Assembly: GCA_021186555.1 (NCBI GenBank)
Contig: JAJKFL010000237.1
Coordinates: 5,662,558-5,726,557, forward strand
DNA from: Reticulitermes speratus
Lineage: Eukaryota > Arthropoda > Insecta > Blattodea > Rhinotermitidae
Direction of reading: 5' to 3'
Length of the DNA: 64,000 nt
The notes beneath the pieces were generated by a model that saw nothing but the letters and a program-made list of their open reading frames with translations, made no database searches and was not told the origin of the DNA. A program made the position numbers and the translations under genes. Below are positions 32,399-44,008 of this stretch, piece after piece (position 1 is the first letter of the stretch; every line of letters starts with the position of its first letter).

Positions 32399-32440
32399 AC
32401 CCTGATGATGGCAATATAATTGCCGAAATACGTATTGGGG
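32399..32440 (+). ncRNA. hammerhead ribozyme, core intact, short stem I
   Basis: CTGATGA, an extra U, a perfect six-pair stem II (GGCAAT/ATTGCC), GAAA and the palindromic stem III ATACGTAT. T at 32436 is H17. Stem I is weak: only two contiguous pairs (CC/GG) next to the core. Confidence 0.65.
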
Positions 32441-32588
32441 CACTCTTTCAATAAAGAAAACAGTGACAAACTTTGTCTTGGTGCATTTGTTGGTAGAAAT
32501 AATCATTTATAATACTCCAATTTGAATACTTCTTGAGATATTATACTTACATTTTAACATATTAAGACTGTGATATTTATTAACAATA

Positions 32589-32666
32589 CAGGGCATACAC
32601 AAAAGAATGGTGCGGTGTCAATTGAATAAACCATATAAACCGCACCATTCTTTTGTGTATGCCGTG
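32589..32666. mobile_element. 78-bp hairpin MITE on TA, copy 2
   Basis: Same length and termini as copy 1 (TA at 32587-32588 and 32667-32668), but the loop region differs. Both copies are preceded by A-rich ACAA next to TA. Confidence 0.75.
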
Positions 32667-32699
32667 TACAAATACTCGAGGAGGCACTCTAATACATCA

Positions 32700-32860
32700 C
32701 TTCTATTAGAATTGTGTCCTACTTGTGTATGTAGGAAAAAGGCATATTCCATCTTAATATTACCTTTGCATATTTAGTATTAGTCTCTTCTGAGGATAGC
32801 CCTTTTAAGGGCTGAAACATGTAGCGACTTCATTAAGTAATAGAGTGTAGTATAGTTTTA
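32700..32860 (+). mobile_element. family C hammerhead arm with well-kept ribozyme
   Basis: CTGAGGA (N7 = G), an extra U, stem II AGCCC/GGGCT, GAAA, stem III ACATGT and A at 32823 as H17. Stem I pairs as AGTC/GACT beyond an internal loop. The upstream segment ATTACCTTTGCATATTTAGT mirrors the arm at 31.56-31.60 kb. Confidence 0.68.
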
Positions 32861-33218
32861 CTTAAAACAAAGTGTTGTGTTGAACTGGCTTCTTTGTTAC
32901 TAAATATACGAATCAGTAAAAACATTTCTCACTTGGGTTGCTTAAAATCACTATAGAAATGCACTACAATGCGCAATTTAGTTCCTTAGCCTAAATTACA
33001 TATTAAGACTTTGAAGATTAGAATTTAGTTATGTAAAAGTTAATTATGTTTGTTGTAGAGACCAGATTAGAAATACCGTTATGGAAATAATCGCTGTTTG
33101 CTCTGAGATCCATACAAAACACGTAAATACACTGTGTGGGCAGAACACGATTTTTAAAATGTTATAGCAAGTGAATTATTATAGTCACCACTGGGCTTTA
33201 TACTGTAAATAGTATATA

Positions 33219-33434
33219 GGTTTTTTTTTTCCTGCTTGACCGATAAGCGCCAGCCCAACGCTCCATCGAACGCTCTGTCAGCGTTGTGTCGTACATCGCG
33301 TGTCGGGGAGGTTGAACGTCGATGACGGAAGCTAGACAAATGATCGCAGTGATAATAACCTTTAGAAATTATAATAGAATCTCACTCGAAAGTCAGACCG
33401 GCGCTTATCGGTCAAGTAGGAAAAAAAAACACCT
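33219..33434. mobile_element. TIR element of about 215 bp (candidate MITE)
   Basis: The ends TTTTCCTGCTTGACCGATAA (onward GCGCC) and GGCGCTTATCGGTCAAGTAG, GAAAAAAA are inverted repeats of about 30 bp. The interior is GC-richer than the flanks and noncoding. The target duplication is unclear because both borders contain AGTATA-like sequence. Confidence 0.65.
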
Positions 33435-33589
33435 GTAGTATAGGGAGACAATGGGAATAAAAGGAATCAAAAGTCAGAAGGCGGCTAAACATGGCGGCAG
33501 GATTGTGAAAATTTTTGAACATCTTAATGCGGTGTACTTAATATCAGACATGTTCCTTGTAGTTTGTTTTGTGTATGTAAGGTTTTTAT

Positions 33590-33690
33590 TTCCAAATAAT
33601 GCACAATAAAGTTATTTTTACACTTGTACATGTTTCGGTTGACTATTTCAGCCATCTTCAGGGAGTCAACGTACATAGACATTTGCATCG
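33590..33690 (-). mobile_element. single hammerhead arm (minus strand), core intact
   Basis: The minus strand reads CTGAAGA (33655-33661), an extra U, stem II GGCTGA/TCAACC with one mismatch, GAAA and stem III ACATGT. Stem I is not continuous with the core, so activity is doubtful. No mirror arm is present. Confidence 0.62.
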
Positions 33691-33962
33691 TATATCGTGT
33701 CTATGAATGGTAAATGTCGTGCTTACTGATTTTACAGTTTAAATTACATAGGTTAAAATGCAGTGTGTTATTACAAAAAATTTACATAAAATCTGTCTGT
33801 CAACCAATTCCAGGTTTTGTATGGTGTAGATCTCTGACTGTGGTACCCTGCTCTTTACTTCTTAGGTATTATCTCTGTACTCTGAAAGCGGTGTCACGTC
33901 CTATAAGAGAGTAATATATTGTAAGCATATACGTATTTGTGTGTATGTATATATAACCGCTT

Positions 33963-34200
33963 CTAAGGTGAGGGTCTACGGCCGCTCGCTTACTGGGATT
34001 GTGGCTTCGAATGCCGTCTAGGGCGTGGATGTCTGTCTGTTGTGAGTGTTGTGTGTTGTCAGGTAGAGGTCTCTGCGACGAGCTGGCCACTCGTCCACAG
34101 GAGTCCTACCGAGTGTGTGGTGTGTCTAAAAAGTATGTGATCGTGAAGCCTCGAAAAATGAGGCGGTTTAGGCCCCCCAATGGGCTGTCGAGCCATTGTA
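33963..34200 (+). mobile_element. tRNA-Leu-like SINE, type 1, head decayed
   Basis: GGCCGCTCGCTTACTGGGAT and GTGGCTTCGAATGCC (B box) are followed by the family body and a tail ending in a TA microsatellite (34201-34225). Confidence 0.82.
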
Positions 34201-34225
34201 AATATATATATATATATATATATAG

Positions 34226-34445
34226 AACTAGTAATGCTCGTAAGCAAAATTCAGCGGCCATTTCTCACCCAAGTCTCCTGACTGCCTGCCAGATGGCTCT
34301 GGCAGTCACATCAGGATTGAGTAGAACTTGTGCGGTCAGTGGGCTGGTCACTCACTACATCAACGCACATGACCATAGAAACCTCCGAAAGGAGGCCCCT
34401 ATGCTCCGCGTTGGAGCGACAGGGACAAAGAACAACAACAACAAC
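34226..34445 (+). mobile_element. SINE, type 5, 5'-truncated
   Basis: Matches the 3' portion of 59620-60012 in the opposite orientation: GTAAGCAAAATTCAGCGGCC, CTCACCCAAGTCTCCTGACT, GGCTCTGGCAGTCA and AGGAGGCCCCTATGCTCCG. It ends in an AAC microsatellite tail (34430-34446). It directly abuts the preceding SINE. Confidence 0.75.
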
Positions 34446-34763
34446 AGAAATGAAGATGTACAGTACGAAAGTCTCAAAACAATTTTCTTTTTAAACTCTA
34501 CTGAAACAGACGATCAAATATTGTTAGAACTCTGATAAGACGCTTGACAGGACGTCGCAGAGTCTGATCTCTCTGAAAGTAGCTAAGTATAAAGAAGGAA
34601 ATTTCTAGAGCCAAAGCTAATTGGATAGCAACTGAAGGCAAGATTTGTGATTACAGTAACTGAAGGGTATGAGACATTACAGGGCAGTCAGTCTCCAGTT
34701 ATTGAAGTACAATTTTGAAAAGGAAAATAAGGACTTTTATAAAATAAAATGTTAAATTAAAAG

Positions 34764-35398
34764 AAATTTCCGTAGTAATATGCATAAGGATATTCTTTTA
34801 AGACTTCACAGAGCAACAGAGAAACCTGTAGATATTTGAATCTGAAATTGTTCTTCTGAAGTTTAAGAACAAGAAGTGGCTGAAGACGTAACGAGTGAGA
34901 CTGCTATCAGCCCGCACGTCTGTGCACAAGGGAACCATCAGAGTAGCTCACGTAACGAGTGAGACTGCTATCAGCCCGCACGTCTGTGCACAAGGGAACC
35001 ATCAGAGTAGCTCACGTAACGAGTGAGACTGCTATCAGCCCGCACGTCTGTGCACAAGGGAACCATCAGAGTAGCTCACGTAACGAGTGAGACTGCTATC
35101 AGCCCGCACGTCTGTGCACAAGGGAACCATCAGAGTAGCTCACGTAACGAGTGAGACTGCTATCAGCCCGCACGTCTGTGCACAAGGGAACCATCAGAGT
35201 AGCTCACGTAACGATGTGAGACTGCTATCAGCCCGCACGTCTGTGCACAAGGGAACCATCAGAGTAGCTCACGTAACGAGTGAGACTGCTATCAGCCCGC
35301 ACGTCTGTGCATAAGGGAACCATCAGAGTAGCTCACGTAACGAGTGAGACTGCTATCAGCCCGCACGTCTGTGCATAAGGGAACCATCAGAGTAGCTC
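34764..35398 (+). repeat. 125-bp leader plus 64-bp array (8 copies)
   Basis: The leader (34764-34885) has GGATATTCTTTTAAGACTTC and GAAGTTTAAGAACAAGAAGT. The array unit has ACGTAACGAGTGAGACTGCT, ATCAGCCCGCACGTCTGTGC and ACAAGGGAACCATCAGAGTA. The copies are nearly identical. Confidence 0.93.
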
Positions 35399-35973
35399 AA
35401 GAGGGAATGTTCCGTAGTACATATGTAAAGGATATTCTTTTAAGACTATCGCAGTGGCAACAGGAAACCATCAGATGTTTGAATCTGAATGTGCTTCTGA
35501 AGTTTAAGAACAAGAAGTGGCTGAGACGTAACGAGTGAGACTACTATCAGCCCGCACGTCTGTGCACAAGGGAACCATCAGAGTAGCTCACGTAACGAGT
35601 GAGACTGCTATCAGCCCGCACGTCTGTGCACAAGGGAACCATCAGAGTAGCTCACGTAACGAGTGAGACTGCTATCAGCCCGCACGTCTGTGCACAAGGG
35701 AACCATCAGGGTAGCTCACGTAACGAGTGAGACTGCTATCAGCCCGCACGTCTGTGCACAAGGGAACCATCAGAGTAGCTCACGTAACGAGTGAGACTAC
35801 TATCAGCCCGCACGTCTGTGCACAAGGGAACCATCAGAGTAGCTCACGTAACGAGTGAGACTGCTATCAGCCCGCACGTCTGTGCACAAGGGAACCATCA
35901 GGGTAGCTCACGTAACGAGTGAGACTGCTATCAGCCCGCACGTCTGTGCACAAGGGAACCATCAGAGTAGCTC
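35399..35973 (+). repeat. second leader plus 64-bp array (7 copies)
   Basis: The leader at 35399-35525 is a diverged copy of 34764-34885. It is followed by seven units of the same 64-bp sequence (35526-35973). Leader and array thus form a duplicated module. Confidence 0.93.
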
Positions 35974-35984
35974 ACGTAACAGAG

Positions 35985-36190
35985 TGGGACTGCGAAATAG
36001 AAGGAATGGAGGGACCACTTGGAAAGGATAGAGAGCAATACAGTACAGACCGCGGGGAAGGGAAAGTGCTGGGAGACCTAAAAGGAGATGGTCAGATATG
36101 CAGTGAGTCTCGGAACAGGCCATATAGATGTAAATTTGGAGAGGGCATGAGAAGAATAAGAACCGCATGGAAGAGTGTGTTGAGAACCTG
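35985..36190 (+). pseudogene. LINE ORF C-terminal remnant
   Basis: One frame reads GKVLGRPKRRWSDMQ near 36062-36106, matching the common G.LGRP.RRW.D ending of LINE proteins. Surrounding residues do not stay in one frame. It directly follows the 64-bp array. Confidence 0.5.
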
Positions 36191-36519
36191 ACATTGGGGA
36201 CTTGAATTTGTTATATTCTAATGAATATTAGAAACGTTTGCTGGTGATATTATTTGTTATATTTTACGTAAATATTAAAGCGTGGCAGATTTGAGAAGGA
36301 GAGATGAGAAATTACGTAATATGGAGTTCTACATTGTGAACCTTGTAGACTTTCTATTGAAGATATGATGGGCCGGACATATAACAAATGTAGAGAATGC
36401 ACACTCCCCCCCCTCATTTTACTGTGCCCTAAAATTAATTCTGGAAATCATGAGGGCTGCGAGTTACACATACGCAAGTAAGTAACATAAAATTTAATGA
36501 AAGTGACGGTGAAGTTGTC

Positions 36520-36728
36520 CGTGTGGGATTTGTGGTGGACAAAGTGGCATTGGGACAGGTTTTTCTCCGAGTACTTCGGTTTTTCCCTGTCAATTTCATT
36601 CCACCGGTGCTCCATTACTAGGAGAAACGGGAAAAAAAATAATCTTCATCACAGTGTTGCACAATAATCCTTTAGGCTGCGGTGTGTCCGTAGCTTCTGC
36701 TGCGGGGCCCTTCACCACAAAAAAAAAG
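36520..36728 (+). mobile_element. tRNA-derived SINE, type 3, 5'-truncated
   Basis: Starts at GTGTGGGATTTGTGGTGGAC and runs through the family body to GCGGGGCCCTTCACCACA and an A tail. The tRNA head is missing. Confidence 0.85.
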
Positions 36729-37079
36729 TTAAAGACAATAATGATGAATGCAAATATGAAATAATAATAAATGAAACATTGCCACACTTACATACTTGCA
36801 ACAAAACAAAATAGACATTCCCATATCGCAAATGCAATAAATCAAAGTGAAATAACACCCACCATCAAAGAAATCCACTGCCTCACAACGCCAGGCCAGG
36901 GTATGAAATGGGTGGCCATAGAAAGAGAATTTAGAAGTAAAAAGCAAACAGAATTTCGACTTTCTCAGCCAACATCCAGAAGAGGACGTCGTCAAGAGTG
37001 GGTAGACAGATAGGTAAGGGCGGGGGAGAGGCCAGAATTTGTTGCCCATGTCACTGAGGAGTATTCTGGGCTGGGCACC

Positions 37080-37200
37080 AGCACAGCGAGATGAGAAACG
37101 AATGTAAAATACGATTTCGTATTCGGAAAATCTGAAGGAAGGAGACCACTGGGGAAACTGAAGGGTATGTGGGAGGATATTATTAAAAAGGTATTAAGGA
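37080..37200 (+). pseudogene. LINE ORF C-terminal remnant
   Basis: Encodes GKSEGRRPLGKLKGMWEDII followed by KKVLRK, matching the RP.GRPR.RWEDNIK tail typical of arthropod LINE proteins. Short and isolated. Confidence 0.6.
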
Positions 37201-37209
37201 AGAAAAATT

Positions 37210-38090
37210 TATTTTGCTTATCTCGGGGCCAGCTGGGTTATTATTGTGAATTAAGCAGTGAAACAAAGGGTTGAAATAAGGCGTTAATTTTCTTGATTGT
37301 ATAAACTACTGTAATTTTCTGTAGAAACACATCGCTATATGCAGTTTGTAGCGTGCTAATCTATCTCAATAACAGACCTTGCCCTGTATTCAGCAGTTTT
37401 GGAAGAATAGTATGGCTTGCCTGTAGTGATGAACCTCAATTAGTCTCAGATTATTTGCTAAGAGTATCGTTGTACGGGAAATTAATTGTGCTGTCGACGG
37501 CGACATGATCAAAGCGGATGGCTAAAGGGCAAGTCAGTGATGTTCATGTCATGTTCGGGTGAGACCAATGCAAACTGACACTGTATTTGTGTCCCAGATG
37601 AGATTCTTTAATCAAAATATATTCAGGAAGTAATATTTACACATTCTTAATGCTCTGAAGGATTTTTGAACATGGTCCAGTCCTGCTACACTTAGGGTAC
37701 TTGGATTTTGGAATTGTCCATCCTCTAGTGTTCAGATATGTTGCCCGACGTTTTCGGAATAAGAGGTAGACGATGCAGAAAATGAATTTACCAAATATCC
37801 TAATCTTAATGCCTTTTTACACTATATAAAACATGTATCAGTCAAAACACAACTATATTAGGACAATAGATTTTATGTGTCTATAGGAGCGACATGTTTT
37901 GACATATATAGGTCATTTCAAGGTCATAAATTACCAAAAGCCCGTATTTTGGAATATAATGTATAAGTAATGGTTTTGAGTAAGAATTCGTAAAGTAAAA
38001 TAAGTTAAAATCGAATATTAAAGGTCATTTGTAATAAAAAATACGGAATAATATCCTAGAACACGGGTACCGCTGTGATACCCCGAAATG
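37210..38090. other. mostly unrecognised; possible eroded hammerhead
   Basis: Around 37895-37930 the minus strand reads TTGAAATGACC, loop, GTCAAAACATGTCGC. This could be a decayed hammerhead (stem II GAC/GTC, GAAAC changed to AAAAC). Nothing else is recognised. Confidence 0.3.
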
Positions 38091-40200
38091 TCGCATATTT
38101 TGAACTAGTTGAATCTTGTCAAAACCGTCACAATATATCGCATATTTTGAACTAGTTGAATCTTGTCAACACCGTCACTTTATTGCAAATTTTGAACTAG
38201 TTAAAGCTTGTAAACACCGACACAATATATCGCATATTTTGAACTAGTTGAATCTTGTCAACACCGTCACACTATATTGCATATTTTGAACTAGTGAAAT
38301 ATTGTAAACACCGACACAATATATCGCATATTTTGAACTAGTTGAATCTCGTCAACACCTTAACACTATATTGCATATTTTGAACTAGTTAAATCTTGTA
38401 AACGCCGACACAATATATCGCATATTTTGAACTAGTTGAATCTGGTCAACACCGTCACACTATATCGCATATTTTGAACTAGTTGGATCTGGTCAACACC
38501 GTCACAATATATCGCATATTTTGAACTAGTTGAATCTTGTCAACACCGTCACAATATATCGCATATTTTGAACTAGTTGAATCTTGTCAACACCGTCACT
38601 TTATTGCAAATTTTGAACTAGTTAAAGCTTGTAAACACCGACACAATATATCGCATATTTTGAACTAGTTGAATCTTGTCAACACCGTCACACTATATTG
38701 CAAATTTTGAACTAGTTAAAGCTTGTAAACACCGACACAATATATCGCATATTTTGAACTAGTTGAATCTTGTCAACACCGTCACACTATATTGCATATT
38801 TTGAACTAGTAAAATCTTGTAAACACCGACACAATATATCGCATATTTTGAACTAGTTGAATCTCGTCAACACCTTAACACTATATTGCATATTTTGAAC
38901 TAGTTAAATCTTGTAAACGCCGACACAATATATCGCATATTTTGAACTAGTTGAATCTGGTCAACACCGTCACACTATATCGCATATTTTGAACTAGTTG
39001 AATCTTGTCAACACCGTCACACTATATTGCAAATTTTGAACTAGTTAAAGCTTGTAAACACCGACACAATATATCGCATATTTTGAACTAGTTGAATCTT
39101 GTCAACACCGTTTTACTATATTGCATATTTTGAACTAGTAAAATCTTGTAAACACCGACACAATATATTGCATATTTTGAACTAGTTGAATTTGGTCAAC
39201 ACCGTCACAATATATCGCATATTTTGAACTAGTTGGATCTGGTCAACACCGTCACACTATATCGCATATTTTGAACTAGTTGGATCTGGTCAACACCGTA
39301 ACACTATATCACATATTTTGAACTAGTTGAATCTCGTCAACACCGTCATAATATATTCAAATTTTGAACTAGTTAAATCTTGTAAACACCGACACATTTT
39401 ATCGCATATTTTGAACTAGTTGAATCTGGTCAACACCGTCACACTATATCGCATATTTTGAACTAGTTGAATCTAGTCAACACCGTCATAATATATTGCA
39501 TATTTTGAAGTAGTTAAATCTTGTAAACACCGACACAATATATCGCATATTTTGAACTAGTTGAATCTGGTCAACACCGTCACACTATATCGCATATTTT
39601 GAACTAGTTGAATCTGGTCAACACCGTCACACTATATCGCATATTTTGAACTAATTGAATCTGGTCAACACCGTCACAATATATCGCATATTTTGAACTA
39701 GTTGAATCTGGTCAACACCGTCACACTATATCGCATATTTTGAACTAGTTGGATCTGGTCAACACCGTCACACTATATCGCATATTTTGAACTAGTTGGA
39801 TCTGGTCAACACCGTAACACTATATCGCATATTTTGAACTAGTTGAATCTGGTCAACACCGTAACATTATATCGCATATTTTGAACTAGTTGAATCTGGT
39901 CAACACCGTCACACTATATCGCATATTTTGAACTAGTTGAATCTAGTCAACACCGTCATAATATATTGCATATTTTGAAGTAGTTAAATCTTGTAAACAC
40001 CGACACAATATATCGCATATTTTGAACTAGTTGAATCTGGTCAACACCGTCACACTATATCGCATATTTTGAACTAGTTGAATCTGGTAAACACCGTCAC
40101 ACTATATCGCATATTTTGAACTAGTTGGATCTGGTCAACACCGTCACACTATATCGCATATTTTGAACTAGTTGAATCTGGTCAACACCGTAACACTATA
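38091..40200. repeat. 47-bp satellite array, about 45 copies, with higher-order structure
   Basis: Core GCATATTTTGAACTAGTT. Two monomer types differ in the second half: GTCAACACCGTCACAC and GTAAACACCGACACAA. They alternate in the left half, giving an approximately 94-bp dimer period, while the right half is mostly type 1. A variant with TTGCAAATTTTGAACTAG and TTAAAGCTTG recurs near 38175, 38605, 38697 and 39027, suggesting duplication of multi-monomer blocks. Confidence 0.95.
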
Positions 40201-42349
40201 TTCTTTTCAAGATCAATTTAAACAACACGTTCACATTTACACCCTTTTCTCTCAAAAGACGACCTCAAGTGCGTGCAGCGTAAACCGCTCATCCAATTCT
40301 CACGTAGTTGTTTAACCTGACTACTATTTTCCTTCGGTTCATTTTTACACAATTCTTGCAACAGTAGTGATTTTATGTTGTTAACAGAGCTTCTATAAGG
40401 AATGAAATTAACAGCATATTCAGCGGAAACTGAATTAGAACACAGCGATTGAAAGAAAGCAAACGAAGAGGACTGTCCTTAGTTCGTTCCGCCTGTCGTG
40501 CAGCAGTTGTGACGTCACAGTCCGTACCTGTTCATTAGCTGACTGCGTCTTCTGAAGGACACAGTTGTATTGATTGTGTGGTGGCATATCCTTAAAAAAA
40601 AAAAACTCGCCAGAGAATTGGTATCAGGTCGTGTTATTGATTTTATGCGTGATGTAAGCTTATATAAAAGGAAAGGCCTTAGTTTGAAACCGAAATAGAG
40701 AAATGTTCAATGAACGTTGACAAATGAAGCTCGTCAAGGCCTGTAAAGTTGTCTCTTATTCCAGATTTTTCATAACTAAAACTTGATATGCATTTCTGAT
40801 CGAACCAACACTGTTATGTACTTCTCCCCTCGTATTTAATTATCCATTTATTTGCTATGTATCCTCACAGCGGCCTTAAACCCCGTCTAAATATTAACGG
40901 GAATTTGATGAGCTTAAAACCAAACGAGAAAACAATTTATGGGCATGAAGGATTCTTTTTGCCTGTAAATACTAAAGGAGCTACAAATATCGACCTTTAA
41001 TAAAGCGATTTTCTTACACTTCAATAGTAAATATACACTATACACTGTTTATTGTCTACATGTATACCACTCTATTGGTATTAAACATATTGATATAATG
41101 ACGACTAAAGTGTACCATCCACTACCACTTAACGCTGCCATCTCCTGATCCGTTTAGTAACTAACCTTAACTATAATATCATCTGCAAATTTATATCGAC
41201 GTTAGGTGGCATAATAGCAAATTTTTCGGGCGTCTTGGCGATAATTACTTGCTATGCAGCGTCGGCATAACGACAGAAGAAAATCCTTAGGATTTTGTAT
41301 ATCGGGTGGTGTAAAAAAATGGAGTTTTTGTGGTTTAAACGTTTCGCCTAGTCACCATAATTGTAACTCTTGACCTGTAATCGATATTTCTTGTGTACGA
41401 AATATAATCTTATTAAGAATTAAATACTGCTTGCAAATCAACATTTACAAATGTGGGGGCGATGGAATTATTTGAGGTTATAGAACGACTTTGCGCCACG
41501 CAATATACGCATTTTTTATTGAAAAAAAATCCGTCAGTAATTAAGTCTGTAGACAGCAAATTGGTGGTCCGGGTAAAAAATAATAAGGTGGGAAGGGTTT
41601 AGAATGATGGGGTCCATTCTTGATTTGAGAAAATGTTCAAGCAAACCATCAGTAATATTGTCGGTCTCCGAGCCGAAATTTGAACCCGGAACCTCCCAGG
41701 TACAAAGGTTGATTGCTGAATCACTCGTGGTCTTAACGTTTCAAGCCCCAGTTCTATATCTATTGCTCCTGTCACGAGATTGGTGTATGTGGAAGGGTAA
41801 AATATATGAAAGGAATTTTATAGTTGTTTTCAGATTCTCGAGGCAGTTATTACTGAAATTATGACCTGCCGAGTATTTACGTCGTATATTGTAACGTATT
41901 TGTTCAGATATTTCGGAGGTATGTGGTGCCCGAAAGCTGAAGGTTTCACCGAAACAAAATTCGTTGTTACTGTAGACGGAGGTAGCACTTTCTTCCAAAA
42001 CTTCGAAAAAAAAAACAATTATACTACGCGTTGTAAATATCCAGTAGATCATCATTTTAACTTCATGTAATATAATATAAGTAAGAACATAACACGTGAT
42101 ATAATGTTTTAACCGAACATTTTTGGAGCAGTTCAGCTCTCCCTCCCTACTCCTCTATATATAGTAAGAAGAAGAAAGGACCAGGTGTCCCGTGACAGTT
42201 GGCGTTCAGTAAAGGAAAGGAGTAGACGAATGGTATTGTGCTGATGTTTGTATTGTTATAATGGAGAAATAAAGTTAAAACTTTGAAGAGAACAGTCTCG
42301 TAATTTGGTGTATATCAAATTAAAAAGTAACCAGCAACGATCGGTTATA
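40201..42349. other. noncoding stretch, nothing firmly recognised
   Basis: A reverse B-box-like GAAATTTGAACCCGGAACCT near 41672 hints at another decayed tRNA-derived SINE. Frames at 41604-42070 lack recognisable domains. A TATA-like CTATATATAG lies near 42153. Confidence 0.35.
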
Positions 42350-42508
42350 ATGTCTGTCTCTTGTGAGTGTTGTGTGTTGTCAGGTAGAGGTCTCTGAGAC
42401 GGGCTGATCACTCGTCCGGAGGAGTCCAAATGAGTGTGGTGTGTCCGAGTGTGATCGTGAAGCCGTGTTAATGAGGAGGACCTGGCCCACTAGGGGTGTC
42501 AAGCCATT
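42350..42508 (+). mobile_element. tRNA-Leu-like SINE, type 1, 5'-truncated
   Basis: Begins ATGTCTGTCTCTTGTGAGTG, without the tRNA head, and runs through GGTAGAGGTCTCTGAGACGG and CACTCGTCCGGAGGAGTCC to the 3' end. Confidence 0.85.
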
Positions 42509-43586
42509 GGAAGAAGAAGTAACACATATTAATTTCCGACCCTGACTCGTAATCCGCTGTTTCGTACCGTGTATTATCTTCCAGTTTCAGAATAATATAT
42601 TCTACACTCTGTCCTGCTTCTGTTTCCCAATTTCATAATTGTATATTTTATATTATTTTCAGATTCTTTTCACAGTGTCGCAATCCAATAGCTTAAACTG
42701 CGTGAAATTCTTATCATGCATTTTGAGAATAATATCCAATGTGTTCTATATTAAGTGCCATTTTTTCTCTTGAAATTAAGGCTGTTTCTACATTATGTGC
42801 GATTCGTGTCTCCAATTTCATTATCCTCTATTCTATGTTATTTGCCGTTCCTACTTCGTAGTGCCTCAGTCTCGCACGGTATGCATATTTGTGTCATTTT
42901 AGAACAGGATATTGGTATGACCGCTAATGACTTGTTGTTTACACCTATATGAATGGCATTTCGTCAGTTGATTGAGAGGCTTTTACTAGTAGTTACGGAG
43001 GCTCAGTTTGACTGAAAAACATGTTGCTTTCACTTAGTATAAAAGTTTTGTAAATGAATGCAAAATAAATTTGTTGATTACGAAGTCTATTGTGTTTATT
43101 GACACCCAGATACAAACACAGTGTTGAGTTTTCTAAATTTATTTTAGCTGGTTTTTAAATGGTTTGATGAAGGGCTTGGTGATATGTCTGTGTTTTGAAG
43201 ACATGAAAATAATGACTGGCCTTTCCTTTCATGGCCTTTTCTTTCGAAATAAATGAAACTCGTTGATGTTTTGGTAAGCGATTTTTCCAAAAATAACTCA
43301 GAATTTTCGCTCATCGCAACGAAATATTTGGTGGCGTACAATCAGGTCTCGAGACGTCATAAGTGTCAACGACACAAAGTGTAAGAAGTGAGCCAACTAC
43401 AACATCAGCTTCTGGTATGTGGATGGACGTAATTTAACAGACTGAAACGTAACATAAAAATCTACATCATGTTTTCGTGCAGTTTCGTAGCTAGGTACTA
43501 AATTTCCGGAAATCCGGCTAACTCCTTCTTTAAGAAAAAAAAAATTTAACTTCACTATATGTAAAATAATAAGAAAATAAACCAAC
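42509..43586. other. noncoding stretch, nothing recognised
   Basis: AT-rich. Short frames (42755-42952 and 43144-43341) show no domain. Confidence 0.4.
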
Positions 43587-43598
43587 ACTATACACTCT

Positions 43599-43721
43599 AC
43601 ATTGTATTTACTGTGCATCTTATGATAACTAAAGTTGTTTATTTTCACACCAACGTATAGGGGCAAAATAAAATTATTAATATTATATGTTAATGTGCAT
43701 AAGTTTGTGTGAAAATAAACA
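43599..43721. mobile_element. 123-bp mini-element of family B type, perfect 12-bp duplication
   Basis: Bounded by ACTATACACTCT at 43587-43598 and 43722-43733 (identical). GTTGTTTATTTTCACACCAA on the left mirrors TTTGTGTGAAAATAAACA on the right. The left end TTTACTGTGCATC is the reversed family B terminus. The ribozyme region is absent. Confidence 0.78.
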
Positions 43722-43739
43722 ACTATACACTCTGTTTCC

Positions 43740-43990
43740 GATCCCAGTGGCCGCGCGGTCTAAGGCGTGTGTCTGCGGCCGCTCGATTGCTGGGATTGCG
43801 GGTTCGAATCCCGCCAATGGCATGGATGTCTGTCTCTTGTGAGTGTTGTGTGTTGTCAGGTAGAGGTCTCTGCGACGAGTTGGTCACTCGTCCAGAGGAG
43901 TCCTAGAGAGTGTGGTGTGTCTGAGTGTGATCGTGAAGCCTCGAAAAATGAGGACGCCCTGGCTCACTAGGGCTGTTGCGCCATTAGAAA
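43740..43990 (+). mobile_element. tRNA-Leu-like SINE, type 1, full length
   Basis: GATCCCAGTGGCCGCGCGGT, CTAAGGCG (A-box region) and GCGGGTTCGAATCCCGCC (B box, intact) are followed by the family body and CACTAGGGCTG. The best-preserved promoter of this family in the window. Confidence 0.92.
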
Positions 43991-44008
43991 AATAAATACG
44001 CTGTATTA

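Larger units (their letters stand above)
31802..32507. mobile_element. family B palindromic hammerhead element
   Basis: The mirror arms include CCAACAAATGCACCAGGACA (31848) and TTGGTGCATTTGTTGG (about 32479). The extension TTCACCGTGCATC on the left is the reversed family B end. TATAATACTCCAA at 31789-31801 and 32508-32520 is a perfect 13-mer; a few bases at its edge also fit the arm, so the duplication is 11 to 13 bp. A 78-bp TA hairpin (32023-32100) is inserted inside. Confidence 0.85.

Noticed and set aside
42066-42318. Solo long terminal repeat fossil
   Set aside because: There is a TATA-like CTATATATAG, an AATAAA and a TG start, but no matching second copy, no target duplication and no primer-binding site; too weak to call.
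43740-43815. Functional leucine tRNA gene
   Set aside because: Good A and B boxes but no acceptor stem that closes, and the downstream body is the shared SINE sequence.
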